Assembly: GCF_001429395.1 (NCBI RefSeq) | Contig: NZ_LMJT01000023.1 | Location: forward strand, 141,631 to 205,630 | Length of the DNA stretch: 64,000 nt | DNA from: Allobosea sp. Root381 | Lineage (GTDB): Bacteria; Pseudomonadota; Alphaproteobacteria; Rhizobiales; Beijerinckiaceae | Reading direction: 5' to 3' | Shown: piece after piece, positions 47,467 through 56,196 of the stretch | How the letters are laid out: every line of letters starts with the position of its first letter | Numbering within the stretch: position 1 is the first letter of the stretch | Made by a program: the position numbers and the translations under genes | The notes under the pieces: model-generated | Database searches by the model: none | What the model was told of the DNA's origin: nothing | What the model saw: the letters and a program-made list of their open reading frames with translations, nothing else

Positions 47467-48987
47467 ATGAGCGGAACAGCACACACCGATCTCGCCTTGC
47501 TCGACGTTAGCGGCATGGCGGCGGCGGACCAGGCGGCGATTGCGGCAGGCACGCCGGGCAACCTCCTGATGGAGCGGGCCGGCCGGGCGGTGGCGGATGC
47601 CGTCTGCCGGCGAGCGCCCTCCGGCGCCAGCGTCCTCGTGCTCTGCGGCCCGGGGAACAATGGCGGTGATGGCTTCGTCGCGGCGCGCCTGCTTGCGCGG
47701 CGGGGCCTGCGGGTCACCCTGGCGCTGGCAGGCGAGCGCTCCAGCCTTGCCGGCGATGCGGCCGCGATGGCGCAGCTCTGGACCGGCCCGATCGCCCCTT
47801 TAGTTGATGCGCGGCCGGAAGCACAGGACATCGTGGTCGATGCGCTGTTCGGTGCCGGGCTGAGCCGGCCGCTGGACGGCGCGGCCGCGGCGATGGCCGC
47901 CGCGGTCAACGCCGCCGGCAGGCCGGTCGTCGCGGTCGACGTCCCGAGCGGTCTCAGCGGCGATAGCGGTCAGGCTGTGGGCGAGGTCGTGCGCGCGGCC
48001 GAAACCGTTACCTTCTTCCGGCTGAAGCCAGGACACCTGCTTCAGCCTGGACGCAGCCTGTGCGGCGTCATCACGCTTGCCGATATCGGCATCGCGCCGG
48101 AACTCATCTTTACCGGGGAGCATCCGCCGACGAGCTTTCGCAACGCGCCGGCGCTCTGGCGCGGGCACTGGCCGGCCCATGCCGTCGATGCCCACAAATA
48201 CCGGCGCGGTGCCGTACTCGTGGTCGCGGGTGGGCTGGCTGGGGTCGGTGCGCCGCGGCTCGGTGCGCGAGCCGCGCTTCGGATCGGCGCGGGGCTGGTC
48301 ACCATCGCCTGCCGGCCGGAAGCGCTGGCGGCTCATGCCGCACGCGGCCCCGATGCGCTGATGCAGCGGGCAGTCGCCGATCCGGAGGCGCTGGCGCGTC
48401 TGCTGGCGGAGCCAAGGCTGTCTAGCGTGCTGATCGGCCCGGCGCTCGGGCTGGATGGTGCGGCGGGCGAGGCGGTGAGGGCGGTGCTGCGCACCAGCGT
48501 CCCGGCCGTGCTCGATGCGGATGCGCTGACCTTGCTGGGTGCGCGCGTCAGCGGATTGCGGCGCCGCGTGGCGCAGCGCGGCGCGGCGCTCGTTTTGACC
48601 CCGCATGAAGGCGAGTTCGCGCGCCTTTTCAGTGGCATGGCGACGATCATGGATGCGCCGTCTAAGCTTGAGCGGGCGCGCCGCGCCGCGATTCGTTCCG
48701 GGGCGGTCGTCGTGCTCAAGGGGGCGGACAGCGTCATCGCCTCGCCGCAGGGCCGCGCGGCCATCAACACCACCGGCTCGGCCGCACTCGCGACCGCCGG
48801 CTCCGGCGACGTGCTCGGCGGGCTGATCGCTGGTTTGATGGCGCAGGGAGTTCCAGCCCTCGAGGCCGCTTGCGCCGCCGTCTGGCTGCACGGCCGGGCC
48901 GGAGAGGAGGCCGGCGCCGGCCTGATAGCCGACGACCTGCCGGAAATCGTGCCGCGCCTTCTGGTGGAAGCTTCCGGGGTGGAATAG
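47467..48987 (+). CDS. nnrD: Bifunctional NAD(P)HX epimerase/ADP-dependent dehydratase
   Basis: Repairs hydrated NAD(P)H: the N-terminal domain (NnrE) epimerises, the C-terminal domain (NnrD) dehydrates using ADP. The 506 residues from ATG 47467 carry GPGNNGGDGFVAARLL (NnrE) at about 60-80 and VDVPSGLSGDSG, then HKYRRGAVLVVAGG and NTTGSAALATAGSGDVLGG (NnrD). ATG 47440 is a possible alternative start with no better ribosome site. It ends before a hairpin (49009-49033) and is divergent from glnB. Confidence 0.95.
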   Translation: MSGTAHTDLALLDVSGMAAADQAAIAAGTPGNLLMERAGRAVADAVCRRAPSGASVLVLCGPGNNGGDGFVAARLLARRGLRVTLALAGERSSLAGDAAAMAQLWTGPIAPLVDARPEAQDIVVDALFGAGLSRPLDGAAAAMAAAVNAAGRPVVAVDVPSGLSGDSGQAVGEVVRAAETVTFFRLKPGHLLQPGRSLCGVITLADIGIAPELIFTGEHPPTSFRNAPALWRGHWPAHAVDAHKYRRGAVLVVAGGLAGVGAPRLGARAALRIGAGLVTIACRPEALAAHAARGPDALMQRAVADPEALARLLAEPRLSSVLIGPALGLDGAAGEAVRAVLRTSVPAVLDADALTLLGARVSGLRRRVAQRGAALVLTPHEGEFARLFSGMATIMDAPSKLERARRAAIRSGAVVVLKGADSVIASPQGRAAINTTGSAALATAGSGDVLGGLIAGLMAQGVPALEAACAAVWLHGRAGEEAGAGLIADDLPEIVPRLLVEASGVE

Positions 48988-49008
48988 GTCTCGGCCCCGA
49001 ATGTGGAA

Positions 49009-49033
49009 CGGCCCGCCCCGGAAGGGCGGGCCG
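49009..49033. repeat. Hairpin between nnrD and the PRC-barrel gene
   Basis: A 10-bp perfect stem (49009-49018 with 49024-49033, CGGCCCGCCC) with a five-base loop. It sits between convergent genes without a T tract; a bidirectional terminator without U-run is possible. Confidence 0.6.
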
Positions 49034-49084
49034 CACCGCTATCGACGCAACGTTGCGCTACGCACTCGATGCGGTATAAGGCGA

Positions 49085-49645
49085 TCAGCTGCCCGAATAG
49101 GTCACCGCCGGCGCGGCAGTCAGCTGGTCCTTCGTCATCGTGATCTTGCCGTGGTCCGGATACATCGCCGGGGCCTTGGGCGCCGACGCGGCCGGAGCGG
49201 TGGCCATGCCGCCGCTCGTTCCCGATGTGCCGGTGCCCGTGGTCGCCGGGGCGGGAGCGGCTGCTGCCATCGGCTGGTCACTCCAGGTCACTTGCTCAAA
49301 GGGGATCGCGACATCCTTCGAGCCGATGCCGAGGAAGCCGCCGACGCCGACGGTCACCATTTCGACCTTGCCGGTCTTGTCGAATAGCACCTCGGTCACG
49401 TCTCCGACCTTCTTGTCGTCGGGACCGTAGATATCGACGCCCATCAGCTTCGAGGCGCGCCACTTGCCCTGGCCGGCCAGGTTGTTCTCGGGAGCCTTGG
49501 CCGGCGCCGGAGCCGGGGTCACGGTGGGAGAGGCGGGAGCTGCCGGCGCAGCAGGCGCCGTCGGGGAAGGCGCGGTCTGGGCGATGGCGGTCGCGGTCAG
49601 TAGAGCAAAGCCAAGCGTTGTCGCTGCAATATGACGTTTGAACAT
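49085..49645 (-). CDS. Exported PRC-barrel protein
   Basis: A 186-residue secreted protein. It has a signal peptide (MFKRHIAATTLGFALL, cleaved after AIAQ), a Pro/Ala linker, and a PRC-barrel (ASKLMGVDIYGPDDKKVGDVTEVL in segments) at about 62-115, then a low-complexity tail. Perfect AGGAGG lies six bases before the ATG. Exported PRC-barrel proteins are common in Rhizobiales and their role is not settled; stress or envelope contacts are suggested for some. Confidence 0.85.
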   Translation of the reverse strand: MFKRHIAATTLGFALLTATAIAQTAPSPTAPAAPAAPASPTVTPAPAPAKAPENNLAGQGKWRASKLMGVDIYGPDDKKVGDVTEVLFDKTGKVEMVTVGVGGFLGIGSKDVAIPFEQVTWSDQPMAAAAPAPATTGTGTSGTSGGMATAPAASAPKAPAMYPDHGKITMTKDQLTAAPAVTYSGS

Positions 49646-49931
49646 GATGTCCTCCTAAAGTATCCGCATCACAGCGGCTTGGAGGCTAAACGTCGAACTG
49701 CCGCATTTGTTTCACGTTGCGCGGCGAAAACACGCGCGATCCATAGTCCGATGCCGGAACGCCAGTGCGCCGAGGCGACTTCCGCGGCGGCAGCATGCCC
49801 GTCGTCTTGCGCGACAGGGTGCTGCCGCCGCGACATCGCATGGAACGGGCGCCTGACCCGCGGTGTTTCTTCGCAGGGCCGCCGATCTGCGCTATCATCG
49901 CGTGCAGCCGCGCCGCCAAAGGAGCGCGCCA

Positions 49932-50141
49932 ATGCCTGGAACCACCATCACGATCGTCCTTCCCGAAACGGAACTCGCCGCGCTCGACCGACACCGCCGC
50001 GACGCCAGCCCCGGCCTGACCCGCGAGCAGGCCTTGTCCGAGATCGTAGCGGCCTGGGCAGCAGCCCAGCCGGGCGCGGTTCGTCCGCCGGCCGACGAGG
50101 GTATGCGACCGGAACAGCTCAACGCCAGCAACGACATGTGA
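49932..50141 (+). CDS. Small protein with a ribbon-helix-helix-like pattern
   Basis: A 69-residue product from ATG 49932, with GGAG seven bases upstream. A beta-strand (TTITIVLPE) is followed by a helix, turn and helix (LAALDRHRRDASPGL, REQALSEIVAAWAAAQ), the order of a CopG/Arc ribbon-helix-helix DNA-binding domain. No partner toxin gene lies next to it. The 286 bases upstream, shared with the PRC-barrel gene, show nothing else I can name. Confidence 0.6.
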   Translation: MPGTTITIVLPETELAALDRHRRDASPGLTREQALSEIVAAWAAAQPGAVRPPADEGMRPEQLNASNDM

Positions 50142-50181
50142 GGCCGGTCTCGCACCTATGCGGCGTTGCCGACCTCGTCGC

Positions 50182-50349
50182 TCATTCCTCGGCGCTGTCG
50201 CGTCGGAGTTCGAAGGCAAGCATCGCCTCGGCCAGCGCCTGCAACTCCCGCTCCTTGTCGGCGGTTGCCTCGGCTGCTTCCAGTTCCCGGACCCGCCGCT
50301 GGGCGCGCTCGTAATCCTCTTCGGAGTGGACGATGATCGGTTCCTTCAC
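50182..50349 (-). CDS. Small protein, HigA-N-terminus-like, paralogue 2
   Basis: A 55-residue protein starting at GTG 50349, with AAGGA upstream. It is clearly a paralogue of the gene at 50346-50570: both have the pattern EDYExAxRRxxxL, a Glu-rich middle, and ELxALxEA. That pattern recalls the N-terminal segment of HigA-type antitoxins, but the helix-turn-helix is missing. The start overlaps the stop of the upstream paralogue by four bases (GTGA), so they are translationally coupled. Function unknown. Confidence 0.65.
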   Translation of the reverse strand: MKEPIIVHSEEDYERAQRRVRELEAAEATADKERELQALAEAMLAFELRRDSAEE

Positions 50350-50570
50350 GGTCGATCCTTCCAGCCGGTGGCGTCGTCGTGCCTGCGATCCCATTGCTTC
50401 ACGGCTTCCAGCAGGGCCTCGAGTTCGCAGTCCTCGGATGTGCCCCGTATCGACTTGTCGAGGGCTGCGATCCGCCGTGTAGCGAGTTCATAATCCTCGA
50501 CGGTCTCGATGACGATATGCGCGTGGTCGCGCTCGCCGGCGCGACCTGCGTGTTCGATCGTCGTCCGCAT
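50346..50570 (-). CDS. Small protein, HigA-N-terminus-like, paralogue 1
   Basis: A 74-residue protein; GGGGAGGA six bases before the ATG supports the start. The conserved core is IVIETVEDYELATRRIAAL and ELEALLEAVKQWDRR, shared with its downstream paralogue. It has a longer N-terminus than that paralogue. As above, it resembles the front half of HigA-type antitoxins without the DNA-binding domain. No toxin-like gene is adjacent. Confidence 0.68.
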   Translation of the reverse strand: MRTTIEHAGRAGERDHAHIVIETVEDYELATRRIAALDKSIRGTSEDCELEALLEAVKQWDRRHDDATGWKDRP

Positions 50571-50720
50571 CGCTAATCCTCCCCGCCATGCGCCCGAAAT
50601 AACTACCCACGGCGCGCCGTTCGGTTCCGCGATGCGCGGGACGCGAGTGTGACTTAAGGCTTCCTCAAGTGTTTGCTGCGCGATTCTGCGAAAGGTCCGT
50701 CCGAGGCAAGGGAGTTTTCG

Positions 50721-51017
50721 GTGAAGCCCGGCTGCGTCGCAAAATCCCTGTCCGTGCTGGTCTTCGCGGTCGCGGCCGCAGCCTTGTCATCGCCTGCGGA
50801 GGCTTTCTGGCAGCGCTCTCAGGTCTCGCATTGCGCGGACGCCACGACTCCGGCCGAGCGTGCCCGCCACCGCTGCGAGGAGCTTCGAGCCTATGCCGAC
50901 CCCGGCTGGCCGGTGGTCGGTGTCGGTGAGATGGGCTTCTATGGCGTCCGAAAGTACCGGGCGCCGGCGTCTGCCTATCCGCCAGCCGGGCGCGCGCCCG
51001 TGCGCCGTCTCGGCTGA
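50721..51017 (+). CDS. Small secreted protein, unknown function
   Basis: A 98-residue product from GTG 50721 with AAGGGAG six bases upstream. A signal peptide (VAKSLSVLVFAVAAAALSS, cleaved after AEA) precedes a short Cys-containing mature region (HCADATTPAERARHRCEELR, two Cys likely forming a disulfide) and a Pro/Tyr-rich tail. I recognise no family. Confidence 0.65.
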   Translation: MKPGCVAKSLSVLVFAVAAAALSSPAEAFWQRSQVSHCADATTPAERARHRCEELRAYADPGWPVVGVGEMGFYGVRKYRAPASAYPPAGRAPVRRLG

Positions 51018-51165
51018 TCCCGCGCCGTCCCGATTCTTCCGGCGCATTGATGGTGCGTCCGGCGGACTCTTGGCGACCGGAGATGGCCGGGCCTCCGCGT
51101 CGTCAGCGACGAAGAGCGCCGCGAATGCGGCTTGTTGCTTCAGGCTGTGATTTTTCGGGGATTTC

Positions 51166-51240
51166 TGGTGAGCGGGGTGGGGATCGAACCCACGACCACA
51201 TGATTAAAAGTCACGTGCTCTACCACTGAGCTACCCGCCC
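51166..51240 (-). tRNA. tRNA-Lys (UUU)
   Basis: A 75-base cloverleaf on the minus strand with encoded CCA. Acceptor GGGCGGG pairs with CCCGCTC (one G-T pair). The D arm is GCTC/GAGC, the anticodon loop is CTTTTAA with anticodon TTT, and the T arm is GTGGG-TTCGATC-CCCAC. It is the only tRNA in the window. Confidence 0.97.
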
Positions 51241-51375
51241 TCACTGCCGCGCTGAATAAGGAGGTGCCGCGTGGCGGTCAACCGTTGCCACGCGTGTGCG
51301 TGGGGAAAGCTGAGGAAGCGGCGGTCGGCTGCGGACGTTAACCGACGATAAACCAAGCCGTCATAGCGTTCGGCC

Positions 51376-51687
51376 ATGGTCATCCGCCGCGGCGTCAGAT
51401 CCGTCCTCATCGCGCTTGCGCTCTACCTCGTGTCGGGCGCGGCCGTGAGCTATTTCATGTTCCACGCGCAGCACGGCGCGCGGGGGCTTGAGGCGCGCGA
51501 CACCCTGCAGGACTCTCTGCGCGAGATGGAGGTTGAGCTGGCGGAGCTGACCGCCGAGCGCAAGGTCTGGGAGCAGCGGCTCTCGTTGGTGCGCGACGAG
51601 GCCGTCGACCGCGACGTGCTCGAGGAGCGCGCGCGCCACAGCCTGGGCCGGCTGCACCGCAACGACCTCATTCTGATGGGGCGCTGA
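51376..51687 (+). CDS. ftsB: Septum formation initiator FtsB/DivIC family
   Basis: Small division protein, 103 residues. It has one N-terminal membrane segment (about 9-28), a coiled coil (GLEARDTLQDSLREMEVELAEL, about 36-60) and a C-terminal region containing RDVLEERARHSLG, as in FtsB. FtsB joins FtsL and FtsQ in the septal complex. In many alphaproteobacteria ftsB lies just upstream of pdhA, exactly as here. Confidence 0.88.
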   Translation: MVIRRGVRSVLIALALYLVSGAAVSYFMFHAQHGARGLEARDTLQDSLREMEVELAELTAERKVWEQRLSLVRDEAVDRDVLEERARHSLGRLHRNDLILMGR

Positions 51688-51729
51688 AGGGCTGAAAAAT
51701 ACCCCGAAATAGTCACGGACGTATCGATT

Positions 51730-51773
51730 AACTGGAATTCAGTTGATTTGATAAATGTCAGCATTGTCAGCAT
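51730..51773 (+). promoter_or_regulatory. Operator-like repeats upstream of pdhA
   Basis: An AACTG-N5-CAGTT dyad (51730-51744) and a perfect tandem of TGTCAGCAT (51756-51764, 51765-51773) in an AT-rich stretch of the 176-base ftsB-pdhA gap. Such a layout suggests a regulator and promoter for the pdh operon. I cannot name the regulator. Confidence 0.5.
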
Positions 51774-51863
51774 CTTAAATCATGTTGCAATGCGAGATAG
51801 CTGCCTCGCCAAGGGTTTTGCGATCCTCTACAACCAAGGTCGAATGATCTTGGAGGACAGCCG

Positions 51864-52964
51864 ATGGCCGTTGCCGCGCGCAAGACGAAAGCTCCCGCTC
51901 AAGCCAAGGCTGCTGCCAAGCCGGCAAAGCCACGCTCCGCAAAGGCCGGGGCAGAGAAGGCGGCGGGGCCTGCGCCCAGCAACATTCCGGTCTTCAGCAA
52001 GGACGAGGATCTCCAAGCTTATCGCGAGATGCTGCTGATCCGGCGCTTCGAGGAGAAGGCGGGCCAGATGTACGGCATGGGCCTGATCGGCGGGTTCTGC
52101 CACCTCTATATCGGGCAGGAAGCCGTCGTCGTCGGCATGCAGATGGCGTCGAAGGACGGCGATCAGGTCATCACCGGCTATCGCGACCACGGCCACATGC
52201 TCGCCTGCGGGATGGAATCGCGCGGCGTGATGGCGGAACTGACCGGCCGGCAGGGCGGCTATTCCCGCGGCAAGGGCGGGTCGATGCACATGTTCTCCCG
52301 CGAGAAGAACTTCTATGGCGGCCACGGCATCGTCGGCGCCCAGGTTTCGCTCGGCACGGGGCTCGGCTTCGCCAACTGGTACCGCGAGGATGGGCGGGTC
52401 TCGCTCGCCTATTTCGGCGACGGCGCAGCCAATCAGGGCCAGGTCTATGAGAGCTTCAACATGGCCCAGCTCTGGAAGCTGCCGGTCGTGTTCGTGATCG
52501 AGAACAACCGCTACGCCATGGGCACGGCGGTGAACCGCGCCTCGGCGCAGACCGATTTCTCGCGCCGTGGCGTCTCCTTCGGGATTCCGGGCGAGCAGGT
52601 CGACGGCATGGATGTCCGCGCCGTGCGCGATGCCGGCGCCCGCGCGATCGAGCACGCGCGCTCCGGCAAGGGGCCTTACATCCTCGAGATGCAGACCTAT
52701 CGCTATCGCGGCCATTCGATGTCCGACCCGGCGAAGTACCGCTCCAAGGACGAGGTTCAGCGCATGCGCGAGGAGCACGATCCGATCGAGCAGGTGAGGG
52801 GCCGCCTGACCCGCGACTTCAAGATCGGCGAAGAGGAACTCAAGGCGATCGACGCCAAGGTCCGCGAGATCGTCAACGATGCGGCCGAATTCGCGACGCA
52901 TGATCCCGAGCCGGATCCGTCCGAACTGTTCACCGACATTCTGCTGGAGCCGGCGCAGGGCTGA
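51864..52964 (+). CDS. pdhA: Pyruvate dehydrogenase E1 alpha subunit
   Basis: ThDP-dependent E1 alpha of the pyruvate dehydrogenase complex, 366 residues. The ThDP/Mg motif is visible as FGDGAANQGQVYESFNMAQL, with VFVIENNRYAMGT after it. Substrate-site residues occur in YRDHGHMLACG and GGSMHMFS. The first ~40 residues are an Ala/Lys/Pro-rich extension. TGGAGGA precedes the ATG. First gene of the pdhA-pdhB-orf-pdhC-lpd operon. Confidence 0.98.
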   Translation: MAVAARKTKAPAQAKAAAKPAKPRSAKAGAEKAAGPAPSNIPVFSKDEDLQAYREMLLIRRFEEKAGQMYGMGLIGGFCHLYIGQEAVVVGMQMASKDGDQVITGYRDHGHMLACGMESRGVMAELTGRQGGYSRGKGGSMHMFSREKNFYGGHGIVGAQVSLGTGLGFANWYREDGRVSLAYFGDGAANQGQVYESFNMAQLWKLPVVFVIENNRYAMGTAVNRASAQTDFSRRGVSFGIPGEQVDGMDVRAVRDAGARAIEHARSGKGPYILEMQTYRYRGHSMSDPAKYRSKDEVQRMREEHDPIEQVRGRLTRDFKIGEEELKAIDAKVREIVNDAAEFATHDPEPDPSELFTDILLEPAQG

Positions 52965-53018
52965 CGCCCGCGCCTGCCGCCTCGTCCTTTCCCCGCGTCT
53001 CAGAATCCGGGTGCGTTC

Positions 53019-54458
53019 ATGCCGATCGACATTCTCATGCCTGCCCTTTCTCCGACCATGGAGGAAGGAAAACTGGCCAAGTGGCTGAAGAAGGAAGGCG
53101 ATCAGGTCAAGGCCGGCGACATCATCGCCGAGATCGAGACCGACAAGGCGACGATGGAGGTCGAGGCGGTGGACGAGGGCGTGCTCGCCAAGATCCTGGT
53201 CGCCGACGGCACCGAGAACGTCGCGGTCAATACGCCGATCGGCGTGATTGCGGCTGAGGGTGAGGACGTCTCCGCTGCGGCGAGCGGCGGTGGCAAGGCT
53301 CCTGCCGAGGCGAAGCCGGCAGAGAGCGACCCCAAGGTCGCACAGTCGGCGCCGCCCGCCGCCGTCGGCGAGGCACCCAAGGTCGCGGCCGCTCCGAAGG
53401 CGGAATCGGCCGTCGCTGCGCCGCCGCAGCCGAAGGCCTATGACGCCTCCTCCGAATTCCCGGCTGGTGCCGAGGTCGTCCAGATGACGGTTCGCGAGGC
53501 GCTGCGCGACGCGATGGCCGAGGAGATGCGGCGCAGCGGCGATGTCTTCGTGATGGGTGAAGAGGTGGCTGAATACCAGGGCGCCTACAAGGTCACGCAG
53601 GGCCTGCTGCAGGAATTCGGGCCCAAGCGCGTCATCGACACCCCGATCACCGAGCACGGCTTCGCCGGCATCGGCGTCGGCGCGGCGCTGGCGGGGCTCA
53701 AGCCCATCGTCGAGTTCATGACCTTCAACTTCGCCATGCAGGCGATCGACCAGATCATCAACTCCGCCGCCAAGACGCTCTACATGTCCGGCGGCCAGAT
53801 GGGCTGCCCGATCGTGTTCCGCGGCCCGAACGGTGCCGCCGCCCGCGTCGGTGCCCAGCACAGCCACGACTATGCCGCCTGGTACTCGAACGTGCCCGGC
53901 CTCAAGGTGGTGATGCCCTACAGCGCCTCCGACGCGAAGGGGCTCTTGAAGAGCGCGATCCGCGACCCCAATCCGGTGATCTTCCTCGAGAACGAGATCC
54001 TCTACGGCCGCTCCTTCGACGTGCCGAAGGGCGACGATTTCCTGATCCCGATCGGCAAGGCCAAGGTCGTCCGGCCGGGGACCGACGTCACCATCGTCTC
54101 CTTCGGCATCGGCATGACCTATGCGCTCGGCGCTGCCGAGGCGCTGGCCAAGGAGGGCATCGAGGCCGAGGTCATCGACCTGCGGACGATCCGGCCGATG
54201 GACATCGAGACGGTCGTCGCCTCGGTGCAGAAGACGCATCGCTGCGTCGCTGTGGAGGAAGGCTTCCCGCAGTCCGGCATCACTGCCGAGATCGGTATGC
54301 GCATCATGGAAGCGGCGTTCGACTATCTCGACGCGCCGGTGGCCCGCGTCACCGGCAAGGACGTGCCGATGCCCTACGCGGCCAACCTCGAGAAGCTCGC
54401 CCTGCCGAATATCGGCGAGGTCGTCGCGGCGGCCAAGGCCGTTTGCTACAAGGCCTGA
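53019..54458 (+). CDS. pdhB: Pyruvate dehydrogenase E1 beta subunit with N-terminal lipoyl domain
   Basis: E1 beta, 479 residues, longer than classical E1 beta (about 330) because it starts with a lipoyl domain (residues 1-80; lipoyl Lys in [13 protein letters not shown]). An Ala/Pro/Lys linker follows (about 80-145), then the E1 beta pyrimidine domain ([21 protein letters not shown] in segments) and a C-terminal transketolase domain. This fused lipoyl-E1beta is typical of alphaproteobacterial PDH complexes. It is followed after four bases by a membrane-protein gene. Confidence 0.97.
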   Translation: MPIDILMPALSPTMEEGKLAKWLKKEGDQVKAGDIIAEIETDKATMEVEAVDEGVLAKILVADGTENVAVNTPIGVIAAEGEDVSAAASGGGKAPAEAKPAESDPKVAQSAPPAAVGEAPKVAAAPKAESAVAAPPQPKAYDASSEFPAGAEVVQMTVREALRDAMAEEMRRSGDVFVMGEEVAEYQGAYKVTQGLLQEFGPKRVIDTPITEHGFAGIGVGAALAGLKPIVEFMTFNFAMQAIDQIINSAAKTLYMSGGQMGCPIVFRGPNGAAARVGAQHSHDYAAWYSNVPGLKVVMPYSASDAKGLLKSAIRDPNPVIFLENEILYGRSFDVPKGDDFLIPIGKAKVVRPGTDVTIVSFGIGMTYALGAAEALAKEGIEAEVIDLRTIRPMDIETVVASVQKTHRCVAVEEGFPQSGITAEIGMRIMEAAFDYLDAPVARVTGKDVPMPYAANLEKLALPNIGEVVAAAKAVCYKA

Positions 54459-54462
54459 CGCC

Positions 54463-54849
54463 ATGGCGGCGATGACGATCGGAGCCATGGTCGCTTCGGT
54501 TGGTCTGGCCAGCGCCGGAGCGTTTGGCGCCGTCCGCTATTTTCGGCCGCGGGAGCGTCTCGCGCCCCGGCCACTGACGCCCAGGCATCTGGCGCGGGCA
54601 CGCCTGCGTCTGCACCGCATCGACCTGACCGCCTTCGTGCTGGCCGGCAGCGGCGTGCTATCGCTGGTGCCCGAAACCATGCAGGCCTTCGCGCCGGAAC
54701 TGATGTACGGCACCACGCTGGCCGGCTCCGCGCTCGACCGTCTCGACTACGTCGCCTTCGTCTTCGTCTCTATCAGCTTCGGCATGGGCATCGCCCGCCG
54801 CGCGCTGCTCATCGCCCTTGAAAAAGCGAGCCTCCACCCATGCCCGTGA
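54463..54849 (+). CDS. Small membrane protein inside the pdh operon, unknown function
   Basis: A 128-residue protein with two or three hydrophobic segments (about 5-25, 53-70 and 94-112) and a basic loop (RPRERLAPRPLTPRHLARARLR). It starts four bases after pdhB and overlaps the pdhC start by 10 bases (pdhC ATG 54840), so it is translated as part of the operon. I recognise no family. Whether it contacts the PDH complex or is merely co-expressed cannot be said. Confidence 0.75.
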   Translation: MAAMTIGAMVASVGLASAGAFGAVRYFRPRERLAPRPLTPRHLARARLRLHRIDLTAFVLAGSGVLSLVPETMQAFAPELMYGTTLAGSALDRLDYVAFVFVSISFGMGIARRALLIALEKASLHPCP

Positions 54850-56186
54850 ACATCCTGATGCCCGCGCTCTCGCCCACCATGGAAAAGGGCAACCTGGCCA
54901 AGTGGCTCAAGAAGGAGGGTGACGCCGTCAAGGCGGGCGACGTCATCGCCGAGATCGAGACCGACAAGGCGACGATGGAGGTCGAGGCCGTCGACGAGGG
55001 CATCCTCGCCAAGATCGTCGTGCCCGAGGGCACGGCGGATGTCGCTGTGAACGAGGTGATCGGCGTGATCGCGGCCGAAGGGGAGGATGCTAAGAGCGTC
55101 TCCGCCCCCGCCGCAGCCACTCCGAAGGCGGCGGCCGCTCCCAAGGCCGAGGCCACGAAGTCCGACGCTCCCAAGGCCGAGACGCCCAAGCAGGAGAGCG
55201 CTCCCGCTGCTGCGCCGAGGGCTGCGGAGGCTTCCGGGGACCGCCCCTTCGCCTCGCCGCTGGCCCGTCGCCTCGCCAAGGAGGCCGGGCTCGATCTCTC
55301 CGCAATCAAGGGTTCCGGCCCGCATGGCCGCATCGTCGAGAAGGATATCGAGACCGCGAAGGCCGGCGGCGGCGCCAAGGCCGCCCCGGCGCCTGTTGCG
55401 AGCGGCCCCGCCGTTGCCAAGCCCGCCGGCGCGCCGCTGGCCTCGGGCCCGTCGGACGAGCAGGTCAAGAAGCTGTTCGAGCCGGGCTCCTATGAGGAGA
55501 TCCCGCATGACGGCATGCGCAAGACCATCGCGCGCCGCCTGACCGAGGCCAAGCAGAGCGTCCCGCATTTCTACGTCACGGTGGATTGCGAGCTCGATGC
55601 GCTGCTCAAGCTGCGCGCCGAGCTCAATGCCGCGGCTCCCGAGAAGGACGGCAAGCCGGCCTACAAGCTTTCGGTCAACGACATGGTGATCAAGGCGCTG
55701 GCCCTGGCGCTGAAGGCCGTGCCGGACGCCAACGTCTCCTGGACCGACGGCGCGATGCTGAAGCACAAGCACGCCGATGTCGGCGTCGCGGTGTCGATCC
55801 CGGGCGGGCTGATCACGCCGATCGTGCGCGACGCCTGCCACAAGACGCTGAGCCAGATCTCCAATGAGATGAAGGACATGGCCGCCCGCGCCAAGGCCCG
55901 CAAGCTGAAGCCCGAGGAGTATCAGGGCGGCACGACAGCCGTCTCCAATCTCGGCATGTTCGGCGTCAAGGACTTCGCTGCGATCATCAATCCGCCGCAT
56001 GCGACGATCCTGGCCGTCGGCGCGGGCGAGCAGCGCCCGGTCGTCAAGAACGGCGCGCTGGCGATCGCCACGGTGATGTCGGTGACGCTCTCCACCGACC
56101 ACCGTGCCGTTGACGGCGCGCTCGGTGCCGAACTGCTCGCGGCCTTCAAGGGCTATATCGAGAAGCCCATGGCAATGCTGGTCTGA
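54840..56186 (+). CDS. pdhC: Dihydrolipoamide acetyltransferase (PDH E2)
   Basis: Core E2 of pyruvate dehydrogenase, 448 residues: one lipoyl domain (1-80; Lys in [12 protein letters not shown], nearly identical to that of PdhB), Ala/Pro linker, E3/E1-binding domain (about 135-175, ASPLARRLAKEAGLDLSAI, GPHGRIVEKDIE), linker, then catalytic acetyltransferase domain ending with STDHRAVDGALGAELL, where His and Asp are catalytic. It overlaps the upstream membrane-protein gene by 10 bases, and lpd starts 10 bases after it. Confidence 0.97.
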   Translation: MPVNILMPALSPTMEKGNLAKWLKKEGDAVKAGDVIAEIETDKATMEVEAVDEGILAKIVVPEGTADVAVNEVIGVIAAEGEDAKSVSAPAAATPKAAAAPKAEATKSDAPKAETPKQESAPAAAPRAAEASGDRPFASPLARRLAKEAGLDLSAIKGSGPHGRIVEKDIETAKAGGGAKAAPAPVASGPAVAKPAGAPLASGPSDEQVKKLFEPGSYEEIPHDGMRKTIARRLTEAKQSVPHFYVTVDCELDALLKLRAELNAAAPEKDGKPAYKLSVNDMVIKALALALKAVPDANVSWTDGAMLKHKHADVGVAVSIPGGLITPIVRDACHKTLSQISNEMKDMAARAKARKLKPEEYQGGTTAVSNLGMFGVKDFAAIINPPHATILAVGAGEQRPVVKNGALAIATVMSVTLSTDHRAVDGALGAELLAAFKGYIEKPMAMLV

Positions 56187-56196
56187 GGAGGCGATC

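Noticed and set aside
49932-50570. Possible toxin-antitoxin module
   Set aside because: A ribbon-helix-helix-like gene and two HigA-N-like genes are present, but none has a toxin-like partner, and the RHH-like gene is convergent with the pair rather than in one operon.
51828-54488. An 886-codon open frame on the minus strand opposite pdhA and pdhB
   Set aside because: It is antisense to two certain genes and full of His/Asp/Arg runs typical of GC-rich shadow frames. Similar shadows exist opposite the molybdopterin enzyme (7978-10185) and over the efflux operon (22-2163).
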